Counted from the stretch's first letter, positions 1 through 9,330 are shown. The stretch is DNA of 64,000 bases from Microcystis panniformis FACHB-1757 (GCF_001264245.1 NZ_CP011339.1:3038001-3102000), one strand, 5' to 3'. A program made the numbers and translations. Notes: generated from the letters alone by a model not told the origin.

Positions 1-683
1 TGATCAGTAATTATCTGTTGACGCACTTGCGGATCCGCTTCCACAAAAATTGATCGCAAACTGGTTAAATATGCTTGGGGGTGACTAATGGCTAGGGATT
101 GCGGGTGTAGAATGCGATGACCAAAAGTTAAGCGATCGCTGGTTAAAGTGGTAGAGCCATTAATTAATTCTAGGGGCAAAACTTCCCCATCCACTAAAGT
201 TAATAACCAACGAATTGGCCGGGGAAATCTTAAATCTCCATCTCCCCAACGCATAAAACGTCTTCCTTCCAAACGGGTAATCCATTGGGGAATTAATTCA
301 GTTAAAATCTCGGCTGTTGGACGACCCGGAATCGTTTTTTCAATATAGACAAATTCTCCTTTGTCTGTGGCACGAATGGAGAAAGCAGCGGTGCTAACTC
401 CCTGTTTTCGAGCAAAACCCTCACCAGCGGGGGTAATTTGGCCATTTTTGTAGGCGGCACTAACTGGCGGTCCTTTTATCTCCTCGCTGCGAGCTTCTTG
501 CTCCTTCGGTAATCCTGTGATTAACACGGCCAAACGGCGCGGGGTTCCGTAAACTTGAATAGCAGTCGCATCCAGAGATTCCGTCTCTAAACTCTTGCTA
601 ACTCTTTCCTGCAATTGTGCGATCGCGCTATCGACAAAATCTGCGGGTAGTTCTTCTGTACCGACTTCAAGTAAAAAATCCAT
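1..683 (-). CDS. glyS: Glycine--tRNA ligase beta subunit, N-terminal part (runs off the window)
   Basis: Charges tRNA-Gly with glycine as the beta chain of the alpha2-beta2 bacterial glycyl-tRNA synthetase, in the cytoplasm. The reverse strand from the ATG at 683 reads MDFLLEVGTEELPADFV, the hallmark N-terminus of GlyS, and continues through GTPRRLAVLITGLP and the EGFARKQGV motif, all typical of the family. About 227 codons are visible with no stop; the C-terminal two thirds, including the anticodon-binding region, lie outside the window. The gene stands alone on this strand, divergent from the DUF3122 gene. Family assignment is by motif recognition and is very secure. Confidence 0.95.
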   Translation of the reverse strand, partial: MDFLLEVGTEELPADFVDSAIAQLQERVSKSLETESLDATAIQVYGTPRRLAVLITGLPKEQEARSEEIKGPPVSAAYKNGQITPAGEGFARKQGVSTAAFSIRATDKGEFVYIEKTIPGRPTAEILTELIPQWITRLEGRRFMRWGDGDLRFPRPIRWLLTLVDGEVLPLELINGSTTLTSDRLTFGHRILHPQSLAISHPQAYLTSLRSIFVEADPQVRQQIITD

Positions 684-834
684 CTGATTGATTGGCCGTG
701 TTTATGCTTCACCAATCATCTAGGCTATCACAGAAGCCGTGTCCTTAGTTTTTGATCAGCTGTACTGCATTTAAACTGCATATGGGAAATTTTAGTACAA
801 ATGCTCAAACTTCCTCGACCTAGCTTTGGTGCTG

Positions 835-873
835 CCCACTCTCCTATCCCTTTTAAACAGTATGCTAGTATAA
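835..873. repeat. Degenerate end of MITE family A
   Basis: The stretch CACTCTCCTATCCCTTTTAA followed by ACAG matches the right end of the better-preserved family A elements at 45046, 50211 and 61440. No matching left end is clear. The 684-953 gap otherwise holds only the divergent promoter region of glyS and the DUF3122 gene. Confidence 0.5.
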
Positions 874-953
874 CTATATGGCGATACAATTGCCTTAGCT
901 TGGCTAAGGGTGCAAAGTTGATCTCATATTTTATCTATTATGTCAATAAAGTT

Positions 954-1457
954 ATGAAACGATTTCTATTATTATTTTGTGTTCTCGTGAGTTTTTTGCT
1001 GTTTATCAGCTTTGAGATTGATGTTTCCTTGTCTGCACTAGCTCTAACTCGACAACAGCTAGAGGGGCCAGGGCAGCTGTTGTATCAATCCCGTCATAGT
1101 TTGCGCGATGATACAGGTAGTCCTTGGCAGGTGGTGTTGTTCAAACGAATTAAGGATGGGGAAACCCTAGAAATTAGTTTGCGCTTGGTGGGATTTCCTG
1201 AAGGGATTGAGTTTCTCCATGGAGAAAGATTGACGATAACGACAGCTAAAGGCGAAATTTTAGCGGCTAAGGATGCTTTTGCCGAAAAATCACCAGCAGC
1301 TAACGTCGGTCAGTACGAGATGCAGGATATCTTACCGCAGCTACCCGTTACTGAAGCGATCGAACTTTCCCTACCCCTAGAGGCTCCCCGTCATCTTAAC
1401 ATCCCGATTCCTGTACTTTTAGAATGGCAAAGTCTGCTTTTTTCGGCAAATATTTGA
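954..1457 (+). CDS. DUF3122 family protein, probably exported
   Basis: Function unknown; the family is restricted to cyanobacteria. The ATG at 954 is preferred over the in-frame ATG at 801 because the extra 51 residues come from repeat sequence, while MKRFLLLFCVLVSFLLFISF is a clean signal peptide or membrane anchor. The mature part (about 140 aa) contains the family-like segments PWQVVLFKRI, GETLEISLRLVGFPEG and LEISLRL, with a hydrophobic C-terminus. A periplasmic or thylakoid-lumen location follows from the signal peptide and is an inference. miaE follows 31 bp downstream on the same strand and may be cotranscribed. Confidence 0.75.
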   Translation: MKRFLLLFCVLVSFLLFISFEIDVSLSALALTRQQLEGPGQLLYQSRHSLRDDTGSPWQVVLFKRIKDGETLEISLRLVGFPEGIEFLHGERLTITTAKGEILAAKDAFAEKSPAANVGQYEMQDILPQLPVTEAIELSLPLEAPRHLNIPIPVLLEWQSLLFSANI

Positions 1458-1488
1458 CTTTTTGGGTTAGGGTGAAAGAGGCAGCAAA

Positions 1489-2088
1489 TTGGAATCAGCG
1501 ACGATGGGAAAGATTAATTTATTAGTCAGTGCCACCTCTGAGGATTGGATAGAACAGGCAATTAATAATTTAGAGATTATTCTGCTCGATCATTCCCATT
1601 GTGAGCGAAAAGCGGCAGGAGTGGCCTTAAATCTCATGTTTCGTTATCCTTCCTACGCTTCCCTCGTGCGGAAATTAACAGCGATCGCACAAGAGGAATT
1701 AGAACATTTTGAACAGGTAAATCAATGGTTAGATAAATGGGGAATTCCCCTCGCTCCCTTAAATTCTCCCCCTTATGGTGCTAAATTAAAGGCGCAGATT
1801 CGTCACCAAGAACCCGATCGCCTTTTGGATTCGCTGTTAATATCAGCTTTAATCGAGGCGCGTTCCCACGAAAGATTGGGTTTATTGGGAGAGTATTGTC
1901 CCGATCCTCAATTAGCTCAATTTTATCGCGGTTTAATGGCTTCCGAAGCGCGTCATTATGGTATTTACTGGCTATTAGCAGCGGATTATTTTGAACGTAC
2001 AGTGATCGAGCAACGTTTAGAAACCCTAGCGGCGATCGAAAGTGAGATTTTAGCCAATCTGCACCCAGAACCTCGTATTCATAGTTGA
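1489..2088 (+). CDS. miaE: tRNA-(ms[2]io[6]A)-hydroxylase (MiaE)
   Basis: Non-heme di-iron monooxygenase that hydroxylates the isopentenyl group of the modified A37 in tRNAs reading UNN codons. Ferritin-like four-helix fold with iron ligands visible as E in HCERKAAG, the EExxH-type EELEHF, E in IEARSHERL and EARHYG. Length (about 195-199 aa) fits the family. Two starts are possible: TTG at 1489, with AAAGAGG 8 bp upstream, and ATG at 1504, where MGKINLLVSATSEDWIEQA begins. The ribosome-site spacing favours 1489, family alignment would favour 1504. No frameshift or missing ligand seen. Confidence 0.88.
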   Translation: MESATMGKINLLVSATSEDWIEQAINNLEIILLDHSHCERKAAGVALNLMFRYPSYASLVRKLTAIAQEELEHFEQVNQWLDKWGIPLAPLNSPPYGAKLKAQIRHQEPDRLLDSLLISALIEARSHERLGLLGEYCPDPQLAQFYRGLMASEARHYGIYWLLAADYFERTVIEQRLETLAAIESEILANLHPEPRIHS

Positions 2089-2118
2089 TTGCACTAATAG
2101 GGACAAACCCTATCTAAA

Positions 2119-3309
2119 TTACTCGTTCAACTCAATTTCTCTCTTAGAAAAGGGTAAATCTTGATTGATTGCCTCGATTTCTTCCTGTTCCATTTGATTA
2201 ATTTCTTGGATATAATTGCGGAGAATTTGATTCATTTTGCCATGATAAAAACGGTGCAAACTATGATTAGCAGTAGCGGGAAACCCCCGTCTTTTTTTGT
2301 GTTGTCCTCCCGCTCCAGGGTCAAACATGGTAATACCTTGACTAATTGCCCAATCGATCGGTTGATAGTAACAAGCTTCAAAATGTAAACAGTCGTACTC
2401 CTGAAAACTGCCCCAGTAACGACCATAAAGATTAGTATCTTTGCGAATACAAAAAGATAAACCCACGGGTTTAGTATCCTTTTCATTTTGGTAGGCAGTA
2501 ATCAAAACCACTCGCTGACGATAATTCGGATATAATTGTTCAAAAAATTTCTGTGTCAGGTATTTACTTCCCCAGTAAAATTTATCACAGGTACTGCTAT
2601 AAAACCGATAAATTAACGGGAACAAATGATGGGGAATTTCTTCGGCAGCCAGAGTTTTAATAATTAACCCCGCATTAGTCACCGCTTTCCGTTCCCGTTT
2701 AATATTGCGGCGTTGATTAGCATTAAAAACCGTCAGATAATCTTCAAAATTTTGAAACCCTTTGTTATTCCAAATATAACTATGATGTAACCAGGGAGTA
2801 AAGCCAAAATTTTCCATTAAAATTCGCCATTGGGGATCCACAAAAAGAAAATGACAACCCGACAGATTATTTTGATCACAAAAATGATCAATTGCCGCTA
2901 TCATTAAAGCCGTAATCTCCAGTTCATTTTCCCCCGGAGCAATTAAAAAACGATAACCTACCGCCGGAGTAAAAGGGGTCATTCCTAACAGTTTCGGATA
3001 GTATCTAATCCCCAAACGATGGGAAAGATCTGCCCATTGGTGGTCAAAGACAAATTCACCGTAACTATGACTTTTAATATACAAAGGAGCGGCGGCAATT
3101 AACTCAGCACCGCGCCAAACTGTGAGATGAGCCGGTTGCCACCCGGTGCGTCCCGTGGCACTGCCAGAAGTTTCGATATTATGTAACCATTCCCACTCTA
3201 GAAAGGGAGTAGTTAGGGGTTGAGCGAGAGCATCCCATTTTTGTTGGGGAATCTCACTCATTTTATCAATCCAAGCGACAGAATATTGAGGTTTAAGCTG
3301 TTCTACCAT
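2119..3309 (-). CDS. FemAB/GNAT-like N-acyltransferase (PF04339 type)
   Basis: Member of the large FemAB-like acyltransferase family often labelled peptidogalycan biosynthesis protein; the substrate is not established. Recognised from the arrangement PFLEWEWLHNIE near the N-terminus, WRGAELIAAAPLYIKSHSYGE, the central RRNIKRERKAV, CDKFYWGSKYLTQKFFEQL and the C-terminal FDPGAGGQHKKRRGF. Length 396 aa is usual for the family. The ATG at 3309 is the only good start. It is convergent with miaE and lies just downstream of the RibD-like gene on the same strand (36 bp apart), so the two may form a small operon. Confidence 0.82.
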   Translation of the reverse strand: MVEQLKPQYSVAWIDKMSEIPQQKWDALAQPLTTPFLEWEWLHNIETSGSATGRTGWQPAHLTVWRGAELIAAAPLYIKSHSYGEFVFDHQWADLSHRLGIRYYPKLLGMTPFTPAVGYRFLIAPGENELEITALMIAAIDHFCDQNNLSGCHFLFVDPQWRILMENFGFTPWLHHSYIWNNKGFQNFEDYLTVFNANQRRNIKRERKAVTNAGLIIKTLAAEEIPHHLFPLIYRFYSSTCDKFYWGSKYLTQKFFEQLYPNYRQRVVLITAYQNEKDTKPVGLSFCIRKDTNLYGRYWGSFQEYDCLHFEACYYQPIDWAISQGITMFDPGAGGQHKKRRGFPATANHSLHRFYHGKMNQILRNYIQEINQMEQEEIEAINQDLPFSKREIELNE

Positions 3310-3345
3310 GGGACAAGATAAGTCAACCTTTTTATTTAAGGTAAT

Positions 3346-4026
3346 CTAGTTTTGAGATTTGTGGGAATCTCGTTCAAGGGAATAATGTAGGAAAATTTCT
3401 GCTTCCACGGTTTCCACGCTCAAAAGTCGTAATTTTCTGGCAGAATCTGCCAGAAATCCAGTTCCTCCCAGGGGAGTTGCCGCTTTATTGCCTCCTAACA
3501 GCAACGGACAAATGGTTAGGTAGATTTCATCGATTAAATCTTCAGCTAAAAGAGAGGCAATTAATTCACCTCCTCCCAGAATCGCCAGTTTTTTGATACC
3601 TAGGGCGGTAAATTGACTAAAAATAGCCTTCCAATCGCCGCAGACTAAGACAAGCTCAAATAAACCCCGATTTTCCCATGCCGCCACTTTTTCCGCTGCC
3701 GTGATTAACCAGCGCGGGAAAGGCTGCTGAAAAAATTTCATCTGGGGATCAAGCTGTCCTGAATAAGAACAAACGATCTGTATCGGCTGCGGAGATAATC
3801 CCCGTTGTTGACGGTATGCGAGAAAATCGCCATGACGGATAGGAAGACTGGTGTGATAAGCACGCAGGGTGTTAGCACCGAATAAAGCGGCATCCATGGA
3901 GGATAAATGTTGTTCTAGACGCATTTTATCGGTAGCAGAGGCAAATCTGGCCGCTGACTGGTAAGCGTCGGCAATTTTACCATCGGCACTCATGGCTAAA
4001 ATAACGGTGGTGTGAGGACGATTCAT
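3346..4026 (-). CDS. RibD C-terminal-domain reductase
   Basis: Pyrimidine-reductase-like protein of the RibD_C/dihydrofolate-reductase superfamily, which in riboflavin synthesis reduces the ribosylamino-pyrimidine with NADPH. Seen: VILAMSADGKIAD at the N-terminus, GANTLRAYHTSLPIR, LAILGGGELIASLLAEDLIDEIYLTICPLLLGG, the classical C-terminal glycine-rich and P-L-L-x-G signature. There is no N-terminal deaminase domain, so this is the stand-alone reductase form common in cyanobacteria; whether it is the riboflavin enzyme or a paralogue cannot be decided from sequence alone. 226 aa. Transcribed away from the kinase at 4118. Confidence 0.85.
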   Translation of the reverse strand: MNRPHTTVILAMSADGKIADAYQSAARFASATDKMRLEQHLSSMDAALFGANTLRAYHTSLPIRHGDFLAYRQQRGLSPQPIQIVCSYSGQLDPQMKFFQQPFPRWLITAAEKVAAWENRGLFELVLVCGDWKAIFSQFTALGIKKLAILGGGELIASLLAEDLIDEIYLTICPLLLGGNKAATPLGGTGFLADSARKLRLLSVETVEAEIFLHYSLERDSHKSQN

Positions 4027-4117
4027 GGCAAATGCTCGGGGTTATCACCCAGTCTGATTGGTGAATAGGCTAGTATAGTCTGGAGTTTGATAGCAAGAAT
4101 CAAAGCAATTTTCGCCC

Positions 4118-6046
4118 ATGTCTATCGGTCAATCCTCCTTTCGTCGTATTCTGCTCTCTCGCTTACTCCTAGTCAGTGTACCTGTACTACTGATGGGAGT
4201 TTATGTCACCTATCGTAAGGCGCGATCGGCTTTTTTGGAAACGGCCCGTCAAAATCTCACCGAAAGTGCCATCAGAAAAGCAGACAATATTGAGCAATCA
4301 ATTCAATTTTTGCGGGCCAATCTTATCACTGCGGGTGAGAGTCTGGTTTTAAAACAGGGAACCTTAGCCGAAAAAGAAACTTTTTTACAAGAATTCACGG
4401 ACCAGCTTCCTAATCAGATTAACTGTCTGGAGTTAATTGATATTAAGACCAAGAAATCTTTATTAAATCGAGCCTGTGACCCAGAAACTATCAAAGTTTT
4501 GCCTCTGGAAAAATGGACAAAAAAACGGACTAGCTTTGCTGGAAATATGGAAAATATTTTAATTAGAAGTTTACCTCGACAACTTTTAAGCAAATCTCCC
4601 AATAATAATCGTCAATTAGAATTAGTTTTTGCTGTTCCCATCTACGATAATCAAGGACAATTACAATCTAGTCTGATTCTGCAAACTTCTCTACTTTACC
4701 GTGAGAAGGTTTTACCCGGTTCTTTGTCAGGTTATCCCGTGGTTATTTCTGAAAATGGCATTATTCTCGCTCATCCCTATTTTGATCGCATTGGTAGCCA
4801 TATCAGTCAAGAAGCTGATGCTGAACGCTTAAATAGTATTATCAATAATGCTATCCGAGGAAAACAAAATTTCTTGCATTTATTTTCTTTCGAGAAAGAT
4901 GGCAAAGAATTAGTCGCTGGTTATAGCTCCCTTCCCAGTCCAGTTACGGGAGAATCATCCCAAAAATGGATAGTTTTAGCCATTAGTCCCCTCTCCCAAG
5001 CTCTGGCTCCTCTACAACAAATTTGGGAGGCAATTTTTTATCTAATTTCTGGTTTATTATTAGCTTATTTAGTAGTTATTGTACTCATTGCTAGGGATTT
5101 AGCTATACCTTTAGAAAAACTGCGAGATTATGCCTTAAATATTCAGAAAATTCCCTCCGAAAAGATTACACCACAAAACTTTAATATTCGAGAAATTAAT
5201 CAGTTAGCGTCGGCCCTAGAGGAAATGCTCGAACGTTTACGTCTTTGGGGAGAGGAAATAGTTAAGAGTTGGCAAGAAGCGGAAAATGCTAATCAATTAA
5301 AAAACCAATTTTTGGCGAATACTTCCCACGAATTACGCACCCCTCTCAATGGTATTATTGGCTCAATTCGTTGCGTTATGGATGGATTTTGTAATAGTGA
5401 GGAGGAGGAAAAAGAATATCTGCAACAAGCGGATAATTCAGCCGTACATCTTTTGGAAATTATTGATGATATTCTCAGTATTGCTAAAATAGAAGCGGGC
5501 AAACTTTCCGTTAATCCTGAACCAGTATATTTACACCAAATTATCAATGAAGTTATTAATTTACAAACAGCCTCGCTGCAAGGTAAGCACTTAAAATTAA
5601 ATTTACTTTTCTGTCAAGAAAATCCAGTAGTCTATGCTGATCCAACTAAATTTAAACAGGTAATTTTGAATGTTATTTCTAACTCAATTAAATTTACCGA
5701 AACGGGAACTATTTCTCTGATAACTCACCTAGAACATCCACAGGCTATTATCACTATAATCGATACAGGAATCGGTATCGACCCCCAGCAGCAATCAAAA
5801 TTATTCCGTCCTTTTGTGATGATTGATGGTTCCACAACTAGAAAATTTAGCGGTACGGGTTTAGGATTAGCTATTTCTAAGAATTTTATGAAAATGATGG
5901 GGGGAGATATTACTATCTTTAGTCAAGGTCAAGGTTTAGGAACAACTGTGGAAATTATTCTTCCTCTGGTGGGGGAAAGAAAGCTTGATTTTACTCCACC
6001 AGAGGAAAACTCATCTTTGCCGATTCTTCCCTCTCTTAAAAGCTAA
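4118..6046 (+). CDS. Membrane sensor histidine kinase with extracytoplasmic sensor domain
   Basis: Two-component sensor kinase. Residues 10-28 form the first membrane helix, followed by an extracytoplasmic region of about 270 residues (probably dCache-like, with the segment YPVVISENGIILAHPYFDRIG), a second membrane helix near 305-325 (IFYLISGLLLAYLVVIVLIA), a HAMP-like linker and a coiled coil. The H box NTSHELRTPLNGI centres on about residue 403; N box near 510-530, DTGIGI near 548 and GTGLGLAISK near 580 give a complete HATPase. No receiver domain is attached. The C-terminal 25 residues are proline-rich. No response regulator gene is adjacent, so the partner and signal are unknown. Confidence 0.88.
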   Translation: MSIGQSSFRRILLSRLLLVSVPVLLMGVYVTYRKARSAFLETARQNLTESAIRKADNIEQSIQFLRANLITAGESLVLKQGTLAEKETFLQEFTDQLPNQINCLELIDIKTKKSLLNRACDPETIKVLPLEKWTKKRTSFAGNMENILIRSLPRQLLSKSPNNNRQLELVFAVPIYDNQGQLQSSLILQTSLLYREKVLPGSLSGYPVVISENGIILAHPYFDRIGSHISQEADAERLNSIINNAIRGKQNFLHLFSFEKDGKELVAGYSSLPSPVTGESSQKWIVLAISPLSQALAPLQQIWEAIFYLISGLLLAYLVVIVLIARDLAIPLEKLRDYALNIQKIPSEKITPQNFNIREINQLASALEEMLERLRLWGEEIVKSWQEAENANQLKNQFLANTSHELRTPLNGIIGSIRCVMDGFCNSEEEEKEYLQQADNSAVHLLEIIDDILSIAKIEAGKLSVNPEPVYLHQIINEVINLQTASLQGKHLKLNLLFCQENPVVYADPTKFKQVILNVISNSIKFTETGTISLITHLEHPQAIITIIDTGIGIDPQQQSKLFRPFVMIDGSTTRKFSGTGLGLAISKNFMKMMGGDITIFSQGQGLGTTVEIILPLVGERKLDFTPPEENSSLPILPSLKS

Positions 6047-6087
6047 AATATCTCTATTTAACTACTGTAATTTCTGGGCAACTTAGT

Positions 6088-6942
6088 TTATAATTCCTCT
6101 AAACTTTCTACGGGTAAATTAACTACCTGATAAAAACCAAAAACCTCGATCGCATCGGTATAATTTGTTAATTCTTCTAAAGTTTCTGCGATTAAATGCT
6201 GTTGATCCAGATTAATCTCTAGATCGATAAAAAATATGTATTCCCCTAAAGATCGTTTAGTTGGTCGCGATTCAATACGAGATAAATTAAGCTGACGTTT
6301 GGCAAAAACTTCTAAAGGTTTGACTAAAGCACCAGGTTGATCTAAAACCTGAAAAGCGAGGGACATTCGCTCCCCTTGGGGATGGGAAGTTAAAGCCATT
6401 ACCCAAAAACGGGTACAATTATCGGGATAATCATTAATTGGTTGTGTTAATATTGGTACATGATACAGTTTTGCTGCCCGGGGAGAAGCAATAGCGGCCG
6501 AATTGGCCTCTCGATCGAGAATTTGAATCGCTTCTGTGGTAGAATTAGTAGGAATAATCGGCACGGTAGGCAAATTATTTTCTAGCCATTTTTGACATTG
6601 AGCTAAAGCTTGGGGATGGGAATAAACGGTGGTAATTTCTGTTAGCGATTGTCGAGGAGATAGAAGTGCATGGGAAATCGGTAAAACTAATTCTTGTTGA
6701 ATCTGTAACCCAGGTAATTGCCATAAAGCATCAAGAGTCATTACCACACTTCCCTCGGTGGAGTTTTCCACCGGGACCACTGCTAAATCGGCCTGATTTT
6801 GGACAACCGATCGCAAGGCCAGGGCAATGCTAGGATAGGGTATTAATTGATGAGGCTGGGATGCTAAACTGTTAGCATATGCTAAAGCGGCTGTTTCTGA
6901 ATAGGTTCCCACTGGCCCCAGATAAGCGATCTTTACAGTCAT
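6088..6942 (-). CDS. pheA: Prephenate dehydratase
   Basis: Converts prephenate to phenylpyruvate, the committed step of phenylalanine synthesis. Catalytic domain begins KIAYLGPVGTYSETAA, contains AVVPVENSTEGSV and LTQPINDYPDNCTRFWV (the TRF motif). The C-terminal ACT domain (LAFQVLDQPGALVKPLEVFA, then NLSRIESRPTKRSLGEYIFF, the ESRP motif) binds phenylalanine for feedback inhibition. No chorismate mutase domain, so this is the monofunctional form. The ATG at 6942 is preferred to a TTG seven codons upstream: it begins MTVKIAYLGP and is preceded by GGGGA at useful spacing. Confidence 0.93.
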   Translation of the reverse strand: MTVKIAYLGPVGTYSETAALAYANSLASQPHQLIPYPSIALALRSVVQNQADLAVVPVENSTEGSVVMTLDALWQLPGLQIQQELVLPISHALLSPRQSLTEITTVYSHPQALAQCQKWLENNLPTVPIIPTNSTTEAIQILDREANSAAIASPRAAKLYHVPILTQPINDYPDNCTRFWVMALTSHPQGERMSLAFQVLDQPGALVKPLEVFAKRQLNLSRIESRPTKRSLGEYIFFIDLEINLDQQHLIAETLEELTNYTDAIEVFGFYQVVNLPVESLEEL

Positions 6943-6997
6943 TGAAATTATCCCCGCAAGCAATTTTTTCTAGCTATTACAGCCTTTCTCATAAATA

Positions 6998-7405
6998 CTA
7001 AGTATAACCTAATTCAGCCAGGGTTTTCAGTTGATAATTGGGTAAAGGAGCAATATAGTAGGGAACCTTTTTAGCTAACTCTAGGGTACAGGTAATTTTT
7101 TAAACTTTGCCCTTACCGCCCAAAAATTGACAATCATAACTAGCATTGTGAAAAACCTTTTCTATCCGGTCAAGCAACAGGATTTTAGTGATAAAATAGT
7201 CAGTAATATCCGGTCGTTCGAGAACATCCAAAATTGTCACCCGCTCCCCCGTTAAGTCCGTGGAATCAGCCAGAATTTGAATCAGAGACAAACGGGGAGT
7301 CTTGCTATTGTAATCGGCCACTTCCGTATCTAACCAAAGAATGGGAAAATGGCAAAAGTGATCGATCGCATTCCTAATAGCGTCGGATTCCGTTAAATAA
7401 GGCAT
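6998..7405 (-). pseudogene. Ribonuclease D-like 3'-5' exonuclease, truncated remnant
   Basis: The N-terminal exonuclease part is recognisable: MPYLTESDAIRNAIDHF, the Exo I-like LWLDTEVADYN, LSLIQI, and VFHNASYDCQFLGGKGKV (Exo II-like). An in-frame TAA at about 7100-7102 stops this at 101 codons, but the same frame goes on with homologous KITCTLELAKKVPYY and IAPLPNYQLKTLAEL before ending at 6998. The homologous sequence then runs into a partial copy of repeat family D (TTTCTCATAAATACTAAG region), and the C-terminal half of the roughly 300-residue family is missing. ATG at 7405 lies 18 bp from the divergent usp gene. Confidence 0.8.
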
Positions 7406-7423
7406 GGTTGCAGAGGCTGAAAA

Positions 7424-7912
7424 ATGTATCAAAAAATCTTGATAGCAGTAGATTTGTCGGAGATGGGGGACAGTGTTTTTAAGGAGGCTGTATCCTTAGC
7501 CAGTAAGTACGAAGCTAACCTCCTACTACTGCACGTCCTTTCCCCTGAGGAAGATTATAGCCCTTTACCGATTCCACCCAATTTAGCCGATATTTACCCC
7601 GCCCAGGGTAATGATCTCACTCTTGATTTTTGGCGGCGACAATGGGAAGAATTCGAGCAGAAAGGGGCGGCTATGTTGCAAAAAAGAGCTAATCAGGCGG
7701 CAGAAATGGGTGTAAAGGGAGAATACCGGCAAATTTACGGTCATGCCGCCAAAACTATCTGTAAAGTGGCGCGAGAGGAGAATATTGATTTAATTGTTAT
7801 CGGTCGGCGTGGGCGCTCGGGTCTAGGAGAGTTATTCTTAGGTAGTGTGAGTAATTATGTTCTCCATCATGCCCCCTGTTCCGTCTTAATTGTTCAACAT
7901 CGTCAGGACTAA
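7424..7912 (+). CDS. Universal stress protein (UspA family)
   Basis: Single-domain Usp protein of 162 aa, cytoplasmic. Seen: N-terminal MYQKILIAVDLSEMGDSVF with the usual aspartate, a helix and LLLLHVLSP, and the C-terminal ATP-binding signature IVIGRRGRSGLGELFLGSVS followed by NYVLHHAPCSVLIV (G-2x-G-9x-G-S type). This indicates the ATP-binding subclass. The specific stress role is not readable. Divergent from the decayed RNase D gene and convergent with lepB; ten bases separate its stop from the lepB stop. Confidence 0.92.
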   Translation: MYQKILIAVDLSEMGDSVFKEAVSLASKYEANLLLLHVLSPEEDYSPLPIPPNLADIYPAQGNDLTLDFWRRQWEEFEQKGAAMLQKRANQAAEMGVKGEYRQIYGHAAKTICKVAREENIDLIVIGRRGRSGLGELFLGSVSNYVLHHAPCSVLIVQHRQD

Positions 7913-7921
7913 AAATTCCTG

Positions 7922-8497
7922 TTAGCGATTCCCCCCTAAAATCCCCAAACGATTAAAAGGAAAAAAGCGAAAAACCGCCCTACCAATCACGTTATTTTCC
8001 GGTAAAAACCCCCAGATATGGGAGTCATTGCTATTATTGCGATTATCTCCCATCACAAATAAATTATTTTCTGGCACGAGCAAAGGCATTAAATTATATT
8101 GAGGGGATTCTAGAATATAATCCTCTGCCAAGGGTTGATTATTCAGATAAATTTTGCCCTCCTTGACAGCAATCACATCCCCTGGGGTGGCAATCACTCT
8201 TTTAATAAAAGCTTGATCCTTTTGATATCCCTGTAATTGTAATTGTGCCGGCGGTTCAAAGACGACGATATCCCCCCGTCGAGGAGGATGGAAATCGTAG
8301 GAAAGTTTTTCCACCACTAAGCGATCGCCTTGTTCTAAAGTGGGTAACATAGAATCAGAGGGGATAAAACGAGGTTCAGCCACAAAAGTGCGGATCAGTA
8401 AGGCTAAAACTAAAGCTATAGTGATAATTTGCAGATTTTCTCGAATAGAAGCCCAAAAACTCTTGGATTTGTCCTTATTAATTTCTTGCTCTTGCAT
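7922..8497 (-). CDS. lepB: Signal peptidase I
   Basis: Membrane serine protease that removes signal peptides from exported proteins. One N-terminal membrane helix (IITIALVLALLIRTFVAEPR), then the catalytic serine in PSDSMLPTL, the catalytic lysine in FIKRVIATPGD, and the C-terminal box FVMGDNRNNSNDSH-WGF. 191 aa is normal for cyanobacterial SPase I. The start codon overlaps the mazG stop as TAATG, so the two genes are translationally coupled. Confidence 0.95.
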   Translation of the reverse strand: MQEQEINKDKSKSFWASIRENLQIITIALVLALLIRTFVAEPRFIPSDSMLPTLEQGDRLVVEKLSYDFHPPRRGDIVVFEPPAQLQLQGYQKDQAFIKRVIATPGDVIAVKEGKIYLNNQPLAEDYILESPQYNLMPLLVPENNLFVMGDNRNNSNDSHIWGFLPENNVIGRAVFRFFPFNRLGILGGNR

Positions 8498-9330
8498 TAT
8501 TGCCCAGATGATGGTTGATGTAACTTAGCTTTCGCTTGCTGCCAGAAAACTGTTAATTCCTCTAGTGTATAGTCATGGAGAGGCTTTTCTGCCACAGATT
8601 CCACTAGGGAAAAACGTTGAATAAAACGCAGATTAGTCTCTTGTAAAGCGATACTGGGATCTAAATCATACCAGCGAGCAAGATTGACAATAGTAAAGAG
8701 TAAATCGCCTAATTCGGCCTGTTGATGCTCTTTATCGCCCGATTCTAGGGACTCTTGCCATTCTGCCAACTCTTCGCCAAATTTTTCCCAGACTCCCGCG
8801 ATATTTTCCCACTCAAAACCGACTCGCGCCGCTTGCCGAGAAATTTTCATCGCCCCGATCAAGGGTGGTAAAGTTTGGGCATAACGGGTTAATTTGCCAC
8901 TAATAGTCGGGTCATTTTTTTCCTCAGCTTTGATTTTCTCCCAATTTTGACGCACCTGTTCGGGATTTTCTAGGGATAGATCCCCGAAAACGTGGGGATG
9001 ACGACGAATTAATTTATCAGTGATGCCTCTAGCCACTTCTTCTAGGCTAAAATTACCCTCATCACTGGCAATTTGGGCTTGTAAAACCACCTGTAGCAGT
9101 AAATCGCCTAATTCCTCAGCAATGGCAGTTTTATCACCGCTTTTAATCGCCGCTACCACCTCATAAGCTTCCTCGATAACGTAGGGAATTAGGGTTGCCG
9201 GGGTTTGGGCTAAATCCCAAGGACAGCCGCTTTCTGGGTCTCGTAAACGGGCAACAACGCTGATTAAATGGTTTAATGCCGCTAAGATGGCCTTGTAACT
9301 GGGATTTTCGGTTTCTGGAAGGCTAGACAT
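8497..9330 (-). CDS. mazG: Nucleoside triphosphate pyrophosphohydrolase MazG
   Basis: Hydrolyses (d)NTPs to the monophosphate and pyrophosphate, a nucleotide-pool cleaning enzyme. N-terminal RLRDPESGCPWDLAQT motif, first EExxE-type helix EEAYEVVAAI with EELGDLLLQV, second MazG domain at the C-terminal half (RVGFEWENIAGVWEKFGEE and AELGDLLFTIVNLARW). Two-domain MazG of 277 aa is usual. First gene of a two-gene operon with lepB (TAATG overlap). Confidence 0.94.
   Translation of the reverse strand: MSSLPETENPSYKAILAALNHLISVVARLRDPESGCPWDLAQTPATLIPYVIEEAYEVVAAIKSGDKTAIAEELGDLLLQVVLQAQIASDEGNFSLEEVARGITDKLIRRHPHVFGDLSLENPEQVRQNWEKIKAEEKNDPTISGKLTRYAQTLPPLIGAMKISRQAARVGFEWENIAGVWEKFGEELAEWQESLESGDKEHQQAELGDLLFTIVNLARWYDLDPSIALQETNLRFIQRFSLVESVAEKPLHDYTLEELTVFWQQAKAKLHQPSSGQ

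Noticed and set aside
801..953. N-terminal extension of the DUF3122 protein
   Set aside because: Derived from a MITE A fragment and hides a clear signal peptide beginning at 954.
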